The notes under the pieces were generated by a model. The model saw only the letters and a list, made by a program, of their open reading frames with translations. It did no database searches and had not been told where the DNA came from. 64,000 bases of DNA from positions 124,001 to 188,000 of the forward strand of contig NZ_AULV01000015.1 of the NCBI RefSeq assembly GCF_000422465.1. The letters are read 5' to 3'. This DNA is from Paenibacillus harenae DSM 16969 (lineage in GTDB: Bacteria > Bacillota > Bacilli > Paenibacillales > Paenibacillaceae). This document shows, piece after piece, positions 50,030 to 58,456 of the stretch (positions are counted from its first letter, which is position 1; each line of letters opens with the position of its first letter). Position numbers and translations under genes: made by a program.

Positions 50030-52843
50030 TTAGACCGATATGAATTGAATGGATTCCAGCCGTCCAGGCTTGCCCCGTTCAACCGATTCCAGGAGAATCG
50101 AGATACTGCCCTTTCCTTCCGTATACCAGCTTCCCGGCAAGTAGAAGGAATCCGGACTGCCGCCCGTCAGCACGGGACGGTCCGATTCGCATGGCAGCCA
50201 TAACCGCCCGACGATCCGCCCCTCCAGAAACACGGTCAGCTTCAGACCTGTGCCGGCAACCTTAGCGCGCCAGCCCGCTCCCGATGCCGAATTCACGGCG
50301 GCGGCATGCAGCCAAGCCGTCTCTCCCGGTTCCAAACTTACGGGGAATGCTGTCAGCGACGCTTCCATCCTCATCGTCTCGGCATGCTCATGCAGTTCCT
50401 CTTCCTCGGCGGCGCTCACCGTCCAGCCTCCCGCTTCCACTCCTTCGTACAAGAGCACCTTTCCTGCCGGGAGGCCAAGCGCCCTCTCGAGGAATACGGT
50501 CAGTTGCACCTTTTGACCGGCGGTAATGTACGGCGACAGATCGATGTATGGATCAAACGGGTTGACCGCTCCGATTTCCGTACCATCCACGAACAGCCTG
50601 GCAAGTGACTGAATGCCTTCAAAATGCAATGTCCAAGAGCTGGCCTCATCCGATGCCGTGAACGATTTCCGGTAATACTCCAGAGCGGGATGATCCGATG
50701 TCATCCATCCGCCAAAATCGATAACGGGCCACATACCGTCATCCTCTGGAGAAATAAGCTCCATTCTAAGCGTCCGATCCGGTGCGCGACAGACGCTCCA
50801 ATTCCGGCTGAGCTCGCGTACCTCCGTTACCGCCGCTATCCCTTTTAACCCTTTCATAGCATTCAGGCGCAGACCGGGGAGACGAATGTCATCGAAATTC
50901 GAATGGCCCCATATTTCCGTTCGCGCGACCAGCCTGTCATCGGCTAAGCCGCCGCTGAGCGGCACGAAGGCGCTGAGCGGCACGAAGGCGCTTGCGCCTC
51001 CAGGCGTGACCGTCCCGGCATATTGGCCGCCTGCATACAGCGATATGACATCGCTGCCCTGACGAACCAACAGTCCTTTCACCTCTTGGCCTGCCGGGAC
51101 TCGAGCGGTTGCTTCGTACCAGGCGTAGCCTCTGTAGATGCCGTATCGCTCGAGGTAATCCGCGTCATCCCGTCTGGTCCGCCTATCCGGACCCGGTATA
51201 GGCGCAGAGGCGTCGAAGCGGTTAAGCTTCCATTCGGCTGCCGCTTCCTCCGGTTGATCCGAATAACGAAGCGCCTCCCCGAATCGGGCTTCGCCATTCT
51301 CGTCAAATCCCTCCATATGAAGCGCTTTCATTCGGTCGTGGATAAAAAGCTTCATCAATCGTCCGTCTGGAAGCTGGATCGTACATCTTGCATCGCTATC
51401 ACCATCAAATGAGATGATGAGTCTCTCGCCCTTCAGGTCGGCAGTCGCATGCTCGGTTCTCGCGTCAAGCGGCGTGCCGATTTGCAAAACGATTTCGCCT
51501 TTGCCTTCGGTATGCAGCGCGAACGCAGCCCCGTCTGCCTGTGCCTCGGCCATATAAAGCTCGGCGGTAGAGCTTTCAAGCATCCCCTCGAGTCCCCAAT
51601 GGCCGAGCGGCACATGAAATGGAAGCGAAAGGGATCGTCCTGCCTTCAGCGTAAAAGCGCTCTTCGGGTTCTCCGATTGTGAGGCCTGAGCAATCGACAG
51701 CACTTTATCCCGATCGTCCAGGTTCGTCAGGAACACGAGGCTCCCGCCTCCCTTCAGCTGCAGGACATGCGGACCGGCCACCCTTGCGCTGTCTCCGGTT
51801 AGAGACCATGCCTGGGGCGGAGCGTCCGCCCGGGCGGATTCCGCAAGCGAAGCGCCGTAAGCCCCGATAAGCCTCCCAAGCAGCCGTCCTTCATAGGCTT
51901 CCTGCCGAATATGACCCTCCGGCGAGATCATGCCGCCAAAATCATAATCGGAAGTCATGAACGCCAGCGGTTTCCCCCAATTGTTCGTAGCGTTCGTAAA
52001 TCCGAAATCCGTTCCCGATACTTGCAGGTAAGGGCCCAGCAGCTTGGCTCCGCAGGATAAGAGCCTCCGCAGCAAATAATGCGACCGGTTCGTCTCCGTT
52101 ACAAGCAGCGGATAACCAAGCTCCGCCGTCGTCTTCCGGTAATGCAGCACCTTCTCCTCGAACTCCGGGTCCCGGTTATCCGGGTAGAAGTTGCAGGTCG
52201 GCACAACGTTGTCCGTAAGTCCCGAGGCTTGCGGCAATCCGCCCTGACCCGCGCATGCAAATAACGGAACGGTAATCCCGTGACCCAGCGCCATGTCGCG
52301 AAGCGCAGCCATATACCCCTTCGGATCCTCGCAGCCGTAGAAGTCAAGCTCGTTATCGAGCTGAACGGCAACTACCGTTCCGCCCTGTCCTGCCTGATTC
52401 GCCTTCAGAAGCGGCATGATCCGGTTAAACCAGCCTTCGACGCTGCTCAGAAATTGCTCGTCGTTATCGCGAAGCTTCATCCCTTCCTTGGCGAGCAGGT
52501 AGGCCGGCAGCGCCCCTCCGTCCCACTCGGAGCAAATATAGGGGCCGGGTCTTGCAACTACCCAAAGTCCCGTCTCCGCCGCCGCTGCCAGGAAGGCCGC
52601 AACGTCGCGCTCCCCGCTGAAATCCCATTCCCCTTCCTTCCGTTCATGGTAGTTCCAAGGAAAGTACGCGTCGATGCTGTTGTAGCCGAACGCTTTAAGC
52701 TGAATCATCCGCTCCTTCCACGCCGCTCTTGGAATCCGGAAATAGAACAGCGAGGCGCACAACAGAATGTGAGGCTTCCCGTTTATTCGTACTGCATCCG
52801 ATTCGAATTGCACTGTCGCCATAGGTTTTGTTTCCATGCTCAT
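50030..52843 (-). CDS. GH35 beta-galactosidase-like glycoside hydrolase
   Basis: 937 residues from the ATG at 52843 (GGAGG seven bases upstream). Cytosolic (no signal peptide). N-terminal barrel: HILLCASLFYFRIPRAAWKERMIQLKAFGYNSIDAYFPWNYHE, RPGPYICSEWDGGALPAYL, acid/base Glu155 in QLDNELD, nucleophile Glu240 in LLVTETNRS. The C-terminal half has beta-sandwich modules. GH35 enzymes release terminal beta-galactose. It precedes an Lpl-type importer that would bring in the oligosaccharide. An 18-bp in-frame duplication lies at 50954-50989. Regulated by the upstream LacI protein and a cre site (inferred). Confidence 0.9.
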   Translation of the reverse strand: MSMETKPMATVQFESDAVRINGKPHILLCASLFYFRIPRAAWKERMIQLKAFGYNSIDAYFPWNYHERKEGEWDFSGERDVAAFLAAAAETGLWVVARPGPYICSEWDGGALPAYLLAKEGMKLRDNDEQFLSSVEGWFNRIMPLLKANQAGQGGTVVAVQLDNELDFYGCEDPKGYMAALRDMALGHGITVPLFACAGQGGLPQASGLTDNVVPTCNFYPDNRDPEFEEKVLHYRKTTAELGYPLLVTETNRSHYLLRRLLSCGAKLLGPYLQVSGTDFGFTNATNNWGKPLAFMTSDYDFGGMISPEGHIRQEAYEGRLLGRLIGAYGASLAESARADAPPQAWSLTGDSARVAGPHVLQLKGGGSLVFLTNLDDRDKVLSIAQASQSENPKSAFTLKAGRSLSLPFHVPLGHWGLEGMLESSTAELYMAEAQADGAAFALHTEGKGEIVLQIGTPLDARTEHATADLKGERLIISFDGDSDARCTIQLPDGRLMKLFIHDRMKALHMEGFDENGEARFGEALRYSDQPEEAAAEWKLNRFDASAPIPGPDRRTRRDDADYLERYGIYRGYAWYEATARVPAGQEVKGLLVRQGSDVISLYAGGQYAGTVTPGGASAFVPLSAFVPLSGGLADDRLVARTEIWGHSNFDDIRLPGLRLNAMKGLKGIAAVTEVRELSRNWSVCRAPDRTLRMELISPEDDGMWPVIDFGGWMTSDHPALEYYRKSFTASDEASSWTLHFEGIQSLARLFVDGTEIGAVNPFDPYIDLSPYITAGQKVQLTVFLERALGLPAGKVLLYEGVEAGGWTVSAAEEEELHEHAETMRMEASLTAFPVSLEPGETAWLHAAAVNSASGAGWRAKVAGTGLKLTVFLEGRIVGRLWLPCESDRPVLTGGSPDSFYLPGSWYTEGKGSISILLESVERGKPGRLESIQFISV
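50954..50989. repeat. 18-bp perfect tandem duplication inside the GH35 gene
   Basis: 50954-50971 and 50972-50989 are identical, adding six residues in frame (protein reads AFVPLSAFVPLSGG). It is likely recent and probably harmless, since it is in a linker-like stretch between beta-sandwich modules. Confidence 0.8.
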
Positions 52844-52881
52844 GCCGCAACCTCCGAATAATGACATATAAGCTCGAATAC

Positions 52882-52909
52882 TGTAACCCGTTTCATGAAA
52901 CCCGTTACA
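52882..52909. promoter_or_regulatory. LacI operator candidate 1 (double site)
   Basis: The segment reads TGTAACCCGTTTCAT followed by GAAACCCGTTACA, two facing copies of one motif with the palindromic core GTTTCATGAAAC. It lies 39-66 bases before the GH35 start. Confidence 0.7.
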
Positions 52910-53037
52910 TTTTGGCAAAAAAATAAATACACTCATTGACCGATGCAAACAGCATTTGCTTTATTTACGGTAAATTGATGTGTATTTAGGACTTAGATCC
53001 GTATGGTGGGATAACGGATACGGTAAAATATTACATT

Positions 53038-53052
53038 CATGAAACGGGTTAC
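53038..53052. promoter_or_regulatory. LacI operator candidate 2
   Basis: ATGAAACGGGTTACA is an exact 15-bp copy of one half of site 1 (its reverse complement TGTAACCCGTTTCAT). Located about 142 bases upstream, so a repression loop is possible. Confidence 0.65.
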
Positions 53053-53106
53053 ATTTGGTTCGCCGCCAACACGCAATGTTTAGACAATTTGATTTTATTC
53101 AACAAT

Positions 53107-53120
53107 GAAAGCGTTGTCAA
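53107..53120. promoter_or_regulatory. cre (CcpA) site of the GH35 operon
   Basis: TGAAAGCGTTGTCA is a close match to the cre consensus TGWAARCGYTWNCW. It lies between the LacI gene and the GH35 gene. Confidence 0.6.
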
Positions 53121-53154
53121 CCATTATTTATGACCCCTCTACCGGTTCCCCTTC

Positions 53155-54201
53155 TTACTTGGGTGGGGCTGTGGACTCCCGGACAATCAGCTCGGGTCTT
53201 ATTTTCGTATTTTTGCCGACTTTATTCTTCGTAATCATCTGATGCAGCAGTTCAGCCGCCCCGCGGCCCACGTCATAGCATTTCAACGAAACCGTCGTCA
53301 GCTCGGGAATGCTGTTGGAGGCATAAGGAATATCGTCAAAACCGACTAACGACAGGTCTTGCGGCACTTGAAGGCCCGCTTTATTCGCCGCTTTCATCAC
53401 GCCGATCGCGACCAGATCGTTCGCGCAGAAAATCGCCGTCGGACGCTCGGGCAAATCCAGCAGCCGGTTCAAGAATGATTTGCCCGTTTCAACGGAAAAA
53501 CCGCCGTCGAGCACCCATTCCTTCCTCGCTTGCAAGCCGTTTTTCTCCATCGTCCTGACAAAGCCCTGGATGCGCTGCAGCGTATTCGACATTTTCCTGA
53601 AGCCGCCCACGAAAGCAATGTTCCGATGTCCCAAGTCGATTAGATGCTGCGTAGCCAGCTCCGCTCCCTCGCGCTCATCCGCATAAATGCGCGTCAGGCC
53701 CTCGCCTGGAAGATTACCGTTAATGAGCAGCAGCGGCACGCGCTTGCCGGCCTCCACAACCTCATTCACCAGGTCGCTGCCCGGCCTCGCCAGATTGATC
53801 CGGCCGCCGATCATAATGATGCCGTCCGCCTGCTTCTCGATGAGAATGTTTAAATATTGCGATTCGCGGACGTATTGCTCGTAAGAATTGCCGTTCGTCG
53901 ATACCGTATCGCAAAGAAAGAACGTGTAGCCTTTGCTTCTTGCCTCCTGATCGAGTCCCGCCAGCACCTCAGGGAAGAACGGATTCGTAATATCCGGCAA
54001 AATAACGCCGATCATTCCGGTCTCCTTCTTGAACAAGCTTCTGGCAAGCGCATTCGGCTGAAACTGATATTTCTGAATGAGCTCCAGCACCTTTTCCCTC
54101 GTCGACTTCTTGACCGGCGCCGTGTTGTTAATAACGCGCGATACCGTAGCAACGGAGACGTTGGCTTCCCTTGCGATATCATATACAGTAACCGGTTTCA
54201 T
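53155..54201 (-). CDS. LacI-family transcriptional regulator of the GH35 operon
   Basis: 348 residues. The N-terminal helix-turn-helix VTVYDIAREANVSVATVSRVINN is followed by the hinge PNALARSLFKKETGMIGVILPDITNPFFPEVLAGLDQEA and a periplasmic-binding-protein-like sugar domain (FVGGFRKMSNTLQRIQGF, PTAIFCANDLVAIGVMKAAN). GAGGAG precedes the ATG. It is upstream of and on the same strand as the GH35 gene, with two operator-like sites in the 311-base gap. Ligand not predicted. Confidence 0.92.
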   Translation of the reverse strand: MKPVTVYDIAREANVSVATVSRVINNTAPVKKSTREKVLELIQKYQFQPNALARSLFKKETGMIGVILPDITNPFFPEVLAGLDQEARSKGYTFFLCDTVSTNGNSYEQYVRESQYLNILIEKQADGIIMIGGRINLARPGSDLVNEVVEAGKRVPLLLINGNLPGEGLTRIYADEREGAELATQHLIDLGHRNIAFVGGFRKMSNTLQRIQGFVRTMEKNGLQARKEWVLDGGFSVETGKSFLNRLLDLPERPTAIFCANDLVAIGVMKAANKAGLQVPQDLSLVGFDDIPYASNSIPELTTVSLKCYDVGRGAAELLHQMITKNKVGKNTKIRPELIVRESTAPPK

Positions 54202-54272
54202 TGTTGCTCACTCCTCGCCCCTAATTGTGCGTCCTTCAGTAGAATAACAGACTTTATCAAAATTGGAAACGA

Positions 54273-54397
54273 GTCGTTTTATACAAGCAGAAACGCCCAT
54301 CGGTGTCCTTGTCTGAGGACGCAACCGTTTCGCGGTGAAATATAAGACCATTTATAAGTACTGATCTTATACGGTCTTGTATTTCAAAAAAAACGAC
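54273..54397 (+). repeat. Hairpin-forming intergenic repeat, copy 2 of 3
   Basis: Its two ends are complementary (GTCGTTTT at 54273-54280 and AAAACGAC at 54390-54397; ATACAAG and CTTGTAT lie inside). The core contains GCAGAAACGCC, GGTGTCC..GAGGACGC, GCAACCGTTTCGCGG and GAAATATAAGACC..GGTCTTGTATTTC. It lies between the LacI gene start and a small minus-strand gene. Family partner of 18808 and 56345. Confidence 0.75.
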
Positions 54398-54403
54398 AAT
54401 AAG

Positions 54404-54562
54404 CTAAACTTTATCACTTTTTATGGAAAATTTCGAGATAACCTTGCGGGAGGCCAGTTCCTTCAAGGCTTTTTTCAGCTGATCCGGAGAAGGATTAACG
54501 ATCCCCAGCTCCCTTAGCAAGAAGGCCAGCTCCTTTTCATTATTGTCGTTATTGTTGCTCAT
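54404..54562 (-). CDS. Small protein of 52 residues, unknown
   Basis: From the ATG at 54562 (GAGGTGA upstream) the product reads MSNNNDNNEKELAFLLRELGIVNPSPDQLKKALKELASRKVISKFSIKSDKV: a charged, helical, soluble protein. I recognise no family; similar small Asn-rich-start proteins occur in Paenibacillus. It lies between repeat copy 2 and a terminator. It may be a real small gene or an unused frame. Confidence 0.4.
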   Translation of the reverse strand: MSNNNDNNEKELAFLLRELGIVNPSPDQLKKALKELASRKVISKFSIKSDKV

Positions 54563-54601
54563 TGATTTCACCTCGCCTATCCGATAGAAGTTGATCCATT
54601 C

Positions 54602-54644
54602 AAAAATCGGCTCCGCCTGCATGACACAGACAGAGCCGATTTTT
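54602..54644. terminator. Bidirectional terminator hairpin
   Basis: AAAAATCGGCTC (54602-54613) pairs with its exact complement GAGCCGATTTTT (54633-54644). T runs on both sides allow it to end the minus-strand OYE transcript; it precedes the small gene at 54404. Confidence 0.7.
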
Positions 54645-54722
54645 TTGACGGAAAACGTTTTATGGATTGGATATGATAAGGCTTCGGAGTTAAGCCGGCA
54701 CTGCCTGGTTCTCCTCGTTAGA

Positions 54723-55835
54723 TCAGCTTAGCGTGGCAAGAGCTTCCCGCGTGAACGGCTTCAGCTCCTCGGAGCGGTCTTCGCGGATTTTGGCTGCCCA
54801 GGCCGGGTCGCTAAGAAGCGCACGACCGACGGCGACGAGGTCGAACTCTCCGCGCTCCAGACGCTCGATCAGGCTGTCGATGCTTGCAGGCTGCCCGCCC
54901 TTGCCCTCGGTGAACAGGCTGGTGACATCGGAGTCCAGGCCGACGGAGCCGACGGTTATAGCCGGCTTGCCGGTCAACTTGCGCGTCCAGCCCGCCAGAT
55001 TAAGGTCCGAGCCCTCGAACTCCGGCTCCCAGAAGCGTCTTGTGGAGGCATGGAAGATATCGACGCCTGCCGCAGACAACCGGCTGAGGAAGCGCTCCAG
55101 CTCCTCCGGATTCGCTGCCAGCTTGGCATCGTAATTAACCGACTTCCACTGGGAGTAGCGGAAGATAACCGGGAAATCCGGTCCGACCGCGGCCCGCACC
55201 GCTTCGATAACCTCCACCGCGAATCGGGTGCGGCCAATCAGGTCGCCTCCGTATTCATCCGTGCGCTTGTTGGTAACGTCCCAGAAGAACTGGTCGATCA
55301 GGTAGCCGTGCGCGCCGTGGATCTCCACCGCGTCAAAGCCGATGCGCTTCGCGTCGGCAGCTGCCTGGGCATAAGCCTGCACGATTCCGCGAATTTCCAG
55401 GGCCGTCATAGGCTCCGATACCGGCTCGCCGGTCAAGCTGAGGCCGGAAGGCCCGATCGGATCGGCGTTCGAATCCGGGAATTTCTTTCTCTCGCGGGCA
55501 GTGCCGGTATGCCAGATCTGCGGAGCGATTTTGCCGCCGGCTTCATGAACTTCGCGGACGACGCGCGCCCATCCTTCCAGCGCTTCCTCCCCGTAGAAAT
55601 GAGGCACGTTATGGTCGGCAGCCGAAGCCGGATGGTTAATGACCGTACCTTCGGTGATAATAAGGCCGACGCCGTTCTCCGCTCTTCTGCGGTAATAACC
55701 GGCCACGTCTGGACCCGGAACGCCGTTTGGCGAATAGGATCGGGTCATCGGAGCCATGACAATACGATTGTCAAGCTTCAGCCGGCCGCCCTCAAAAGGT
55801 CTGAACAGCGGGGCAGTTGTTTTGGATAGGGTCAT
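54723..55835 (-). CDS. NADH:flavin oxidoreductase / old yellow enzyme-like
   Basis: 370 residues, FMN-binding TIM barrel. Segments: LDNRIVMAPMTRSYSPNGVPG, QIWHTGTARERKKF (substrate-positioning His/Thr), FDAVEIHGAHGYLIDQFFWDVTNKRTDEYGGDL (the family's hallmark), DLVAVGRALLSDP. It reduces activated alkenes; the physiological substrate is unknown. It is directly downstream of an ArsR regulator, with a dyad in the gap. GGAGGAG precedes the ATG. Confidence 0.92.
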   Translation of the reverse strand: MTLSKTTAPLFRPFEGGRLKLDNRIVMAPMTRSYSPNGVPGPDVAGYYRRRAENGVGLIITEGTVINHPASAADHNVPHFYGEEALEGWARVVREVHEAGGKIAPQIWHTGTARERKKFPDSNADPIGPSGLSLTGEPVSEPMTALEIRGIVQAYAQAAADAKRIGFDAVEIHGAHGYLIDQFFWDVTNKRTDEYGGDLIGRTRFAVEVIEAVRAAVGPDFPVIFRYSQWKSVNYDAKLAANPEELERFLSRLSAAGVDIFHASTRRFWEPEFEGSDLNLAGWTRKLTGKPAITVGSVGLDSDVTSLFTEGKGGQPASIDSLIERLERGEFDLVAVGRALLSDPAWAAKIREDRSEELKPFTREALATLS

Positions 55836-55870
55836 CTTATTCTCTCCTCCCGTATAAAAAACAGTTATTT

Positions 55871-55894
55871 ATCTATAAATCTAAATATATAGAT
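55871..55894. promoter_or_regulatory. Candidate ArsR operator in front of the OYE gene
   Basis: ATCTATA (55871-55877) and TATAGAT (55888-55894) form a perfect inverted repeat around a 10-base AT-rich spacer, 36 bases before the OYE start. The size and symmetry fit ArsR-type operators. Confidence 0.5.
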
Positions 55895-55939
55895 TAACTG
55901 ACAAAAATGCAAGCAAACCCTTTGGCTAATATTTTGGGG

Positions 55940-56272
55940 TTACTTCGTCTTGGCCTGAAGCCCGGATGCCAGTTCCTCCAAAAAGGCGGCGATCGCTTCC
56001 TCGTTGCGCCTGTAGTAAGTCCATTGGCCATAGCGGCGGGACTCCAGCAGTCCTGCCTTCTGCATGGAGGACAGATAGGAGGAGATAACCGACTGCGCCA
56101 GACCGGATTTTTCCTGAATAGTTCCCACGCATACACCGCCCGGAAACTCTTCATTGACGGGGTTCGGCAGGCTCTCGATCATCTGTTCCGGCTCCCGCAG
56201 CCAGCAAAGGATGTTCAGACGGGTCTCATTAGACAGAGCCTTCAGCATCGCAAGCATAGCTTCATTTTTCAT
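55940..56272 (-). CDS. ArsR/SmtB-family transcriptional regulator
   Basis: 110 residues, winged helix-turn-helix: LKALSNETRLNILCWLREPEQM, then GTIQEKSGLAQSVISSYLSSMQKAGLLESRRYGQWTYYRRNEEAI. One Cys pair region (VCVG) is present but not a clear metal site, so the ligand may be an electrophile or other small molecule rather than a metal. Upstream of and in line with the OYE gene (104-base gap with an operator-like dyad). The ribosome binding site is weak. Confidence 0.87.
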   Translation of the reverse strand: MKNEAMLAMLKALSNETRLNILCWLREPEQMIESLPNPVNEEFPGGVCVGTIQEKSGLAQSVISSYLSSMQKAGLLESRRYGQWTYYRRNEEAIAAFLEELASGLQAKTK

Positions 56273-56344
56273 TACTCGACACCCATTCCTGGTTGATTTG
56301 TTCCCAGTATACCAAAGTACCGCTCATGAGAAAAATGAATGACA

Positions 56345-56421
56345 AAAAATGATCAAGCAGAAACGCCTATCGGCGTCCTTATCTAAGGACGCTGCCGGTT
56401 ATTCTTCTTTTGATCATTTTT
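56345..56421 (+). repeat. Hairpin-forming intergenic repeat, copy 3 of 3
   Basis: Ends AAAAATGATCAA and TTGATCATTTTT are complementary. The inner GCGTCCTTA..TAAGGACGC is a perfect stem-loop, with the shared block AAGCAGAAACGCC..TCGGCG. Shorter than copies 1 and 2 (it lacks the AT-rich right half). It overlaps the stop codon of the SgrR-like gene by a few bases and may serve as its terminator. Confidence 0.75.
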
Positions 56422-58216
56422 CCAGCCAAATTTGTTTAAAATCAATCCAGCCGTTAGAGTTGAATGAAGCGCCTTTAACCGAAGGATGCACATAAGTATT
56501 CAGCTGCCGATGATGCAGAAAAATGATATGGCACTCTTCCCGGAGCCGTGTCTCGATACCCCGCATGTAGCTTCTGCGGGCTTGAACGCTGTCGGAGCCC
56601 AGAGCCAAGTCTATATGCGCAAGAATCCAGCTCTTGAGTGAAGGCGCCAGATACGTACTGGTGATGTATTCCTCATGCTCATACAAATCGATCTCGCAGA
56701 CTTCATCTTCGGCCAGAATCATGCCTGAGATGGTGAAATCGGCGCTGGATATAACATCAGGATCTAATACTTGCGACCAATCCGCCAAAAACAGGTCGAC
56801 AGCAATGCCAAAGCTATTCATGCGCGCCGCGATCCATCGTCCGTCCCGTTCATACTTTTCGTGTACGACAAGCCGAAGCTCGGTCCCGTCGTAACCGGAT
56901 TGGGACAGTGCATGATAGATTTCCGGAACGGTTGCGTTTATGCGCTCATATTGAAGGCTGTCTTCCGGGCGTAAAGAATAAGCAGGCAGCACGCGTTCTC
57001 CACCTAGTTCAGCTTGCATGGCCGCGGGATCGATCAAGAGCCGTACGGCTTTACGGAAGGTCTCGTTCTGTGTCCACCCCTGTTTATTCCCGTTCCATGT
57101 CAACATCGTGCTGCCATTGTACAATCGGACGAGGGCTTGCCATTTTTCTTCCGGATTCTCTTCCTGCTCCGACTTACCCCCATCATGAGTTTTCATCACG
57201 GATGGCATGCCAATTGTAGACATCTGTCGGCAATCCTCGGGCATGATGATGATATCGACGCTATCCAGGTAGGGTCTTCCCGCATAAAAGGAGGTATTGA
57301 CCTTTAACTCAATGCGATTTGGAGAAAAGGAAATCAATTGGAACGGTCCTGTACCCGTCGGAAGTTGCCAATAGTCTTCTTCATTGCGTCCGTTCAAATC
57401 CAGAGGCAAGATGGAAGTAGCGGGCGCGCATAAAAAACGATCAAAAATCCAATTCGGTTGCGAGAGAACAAAACGTACAGTATACGGTCCCAATGCTTCC
57501 ACAATCGAAAGCCTTCTCATCATCCAGCGGTTCGGCATGTTTTGATCGCGAAGCCGTTCGAAGGTATAGACCACATCCGGAGCGGTCAGTTCACGCCCTG
57601 AATGGAAGAAGACTCCTTTGCGCAAATGAAAAGTCCATTCCATTGCCTTCGAATCCGCGTTCCAAGCATGAGCAATTCCGGGAACTATCCGATTGACTTT
57701 CTCGTCATAAGTGACGAGACGATCGAAGATTTGCCGAATGATCTCTGAATCGAAGGCATAATTCACTTTAGCAGGATCGAGCGTTTGGACGCTCCGGTAG
57801 ACGGGAAAACGGAGCGTATCGCATTCGGTATGATCTCTCACTTCCCTCTGATAGCCGAATCTGCCTTTCAACCATTCGATGAACTTGATTTTGGCTTCGG
57901 TCCCTTCACCATAACTGCTGAGCACTTCGAACGAGGTACGGTAATCGCCCTGAGCGGCTTTGGATGTAGCCAGGTTGAGCAGGAAGCTTTCTTTATGCTC
58001 CTTGAAAGAGATGTGTGAGCGATTACCACGACCGCGGCCCGGTTGCCAGGTTACAAGACCGTCTTCCTCCAATTTCTTCAACACAAGCTTCGCGTTCCTC
58101 GGCGTGCAGTGCAGCGCATCTGCAAGTTCCTCCAGCGATGCTTCCACAGGTTCGCCATTCGAGCTTTCGCCTCCGAAACGGTCGTATAAAGTCAGATACC
58201 GCTCAGCTACCAGCAT
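56414..58216 (-). CDS. SgrR-like regulator with HTH plus solute-binding domain
   Basis: 600 residues. The N-terminal DNA-binding domain of SgrR type (LEELADALHCTPRNAKLVLKKLEEDGLVTWQPGRGRGN) is followed by a peptide-binding-protein-like domain of SBP_bac_5 type (DTLRFPVYRSVQTLDPAKVNYAFDSEIIRQIFDRLVTYDE; KGVFFHSGRELTAPDVVYTFERL). Cytosolic regulator that senses a small ligand; in E. coli SgrR answers phosphosugar stress. AAAGGAGAG precedes the ATG. No sgrS-like RNA or transporter is adjacent. Confidence 0.88.
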   Translation of the reverse strand: MLVAERYLTLYDRFGGESSNGEPVEASLEELADALHCTPRNAKLVLKKLEEDGLVTWQPGRGRGNRSHISFKEHKESFLLNLATSKAAQGDYRTSFEVLSSYGEGTEAKIKFIEWLKGRFGYQREVRDHTECDTLRFPVYRSVQTLDPAKVNYAFDSEIIRQIFDRLVTYDEKVNRIVPGIAHAWNADSKAMEWTFHLRKGVFFHSGRELTAPDVVYTFERLRDQNMPNRWMMRRLSIVEALGPYTVRFVLSQPNWIFDRFLCAPATSILPLDLNGRNEEDYWQLPTGTGPFQLISFSPNRIELKVNTSFYAGRPYLDSVDIIIMPEDCRQMSTIGMPSVMKTHDGGKSEQEENPEEKWQALVRLYNGSTMLTWNGNKQGWTQNETFRKAVRLLIDPAAMQAELGGERVLPAYSLRPEDSLQYERINATVPEIYHALSQSGYDGTELRLVVHEKYERDGRWIAARMNSFGIAVDLFLADWSQVLDPDVISSADFTISGMILAEDEVCEIDLYEHEEYITSTYLAPSLKSWILAHIDLALGSDSVQARRSYMRGIETRLREECHIIFLHHRQLNTYVHPSVKGASFNSNGWIDFKQIWLEK

Positions 58217-58456
58217 GCCGATCTCTCCTTTGGTTGCTAAAAATGCAGAGCATCATAGTAGATTATTGAAGTATAACATTTTAGGATTTCTGAGACTACG
58301 GCACACATTCTATTGGAGATTTGTTCGCTGAGCCAAGTCGTTAAAGCATTGATTTGAAAACGTCGCATAGGGAGAAATAGCGGCAAACAGCCCTCGCCTT
58401 GTCACCAAGATGAGAGCTAATTGCATTTCAACTCATAGTTATTTAAAAGCCTAAAT

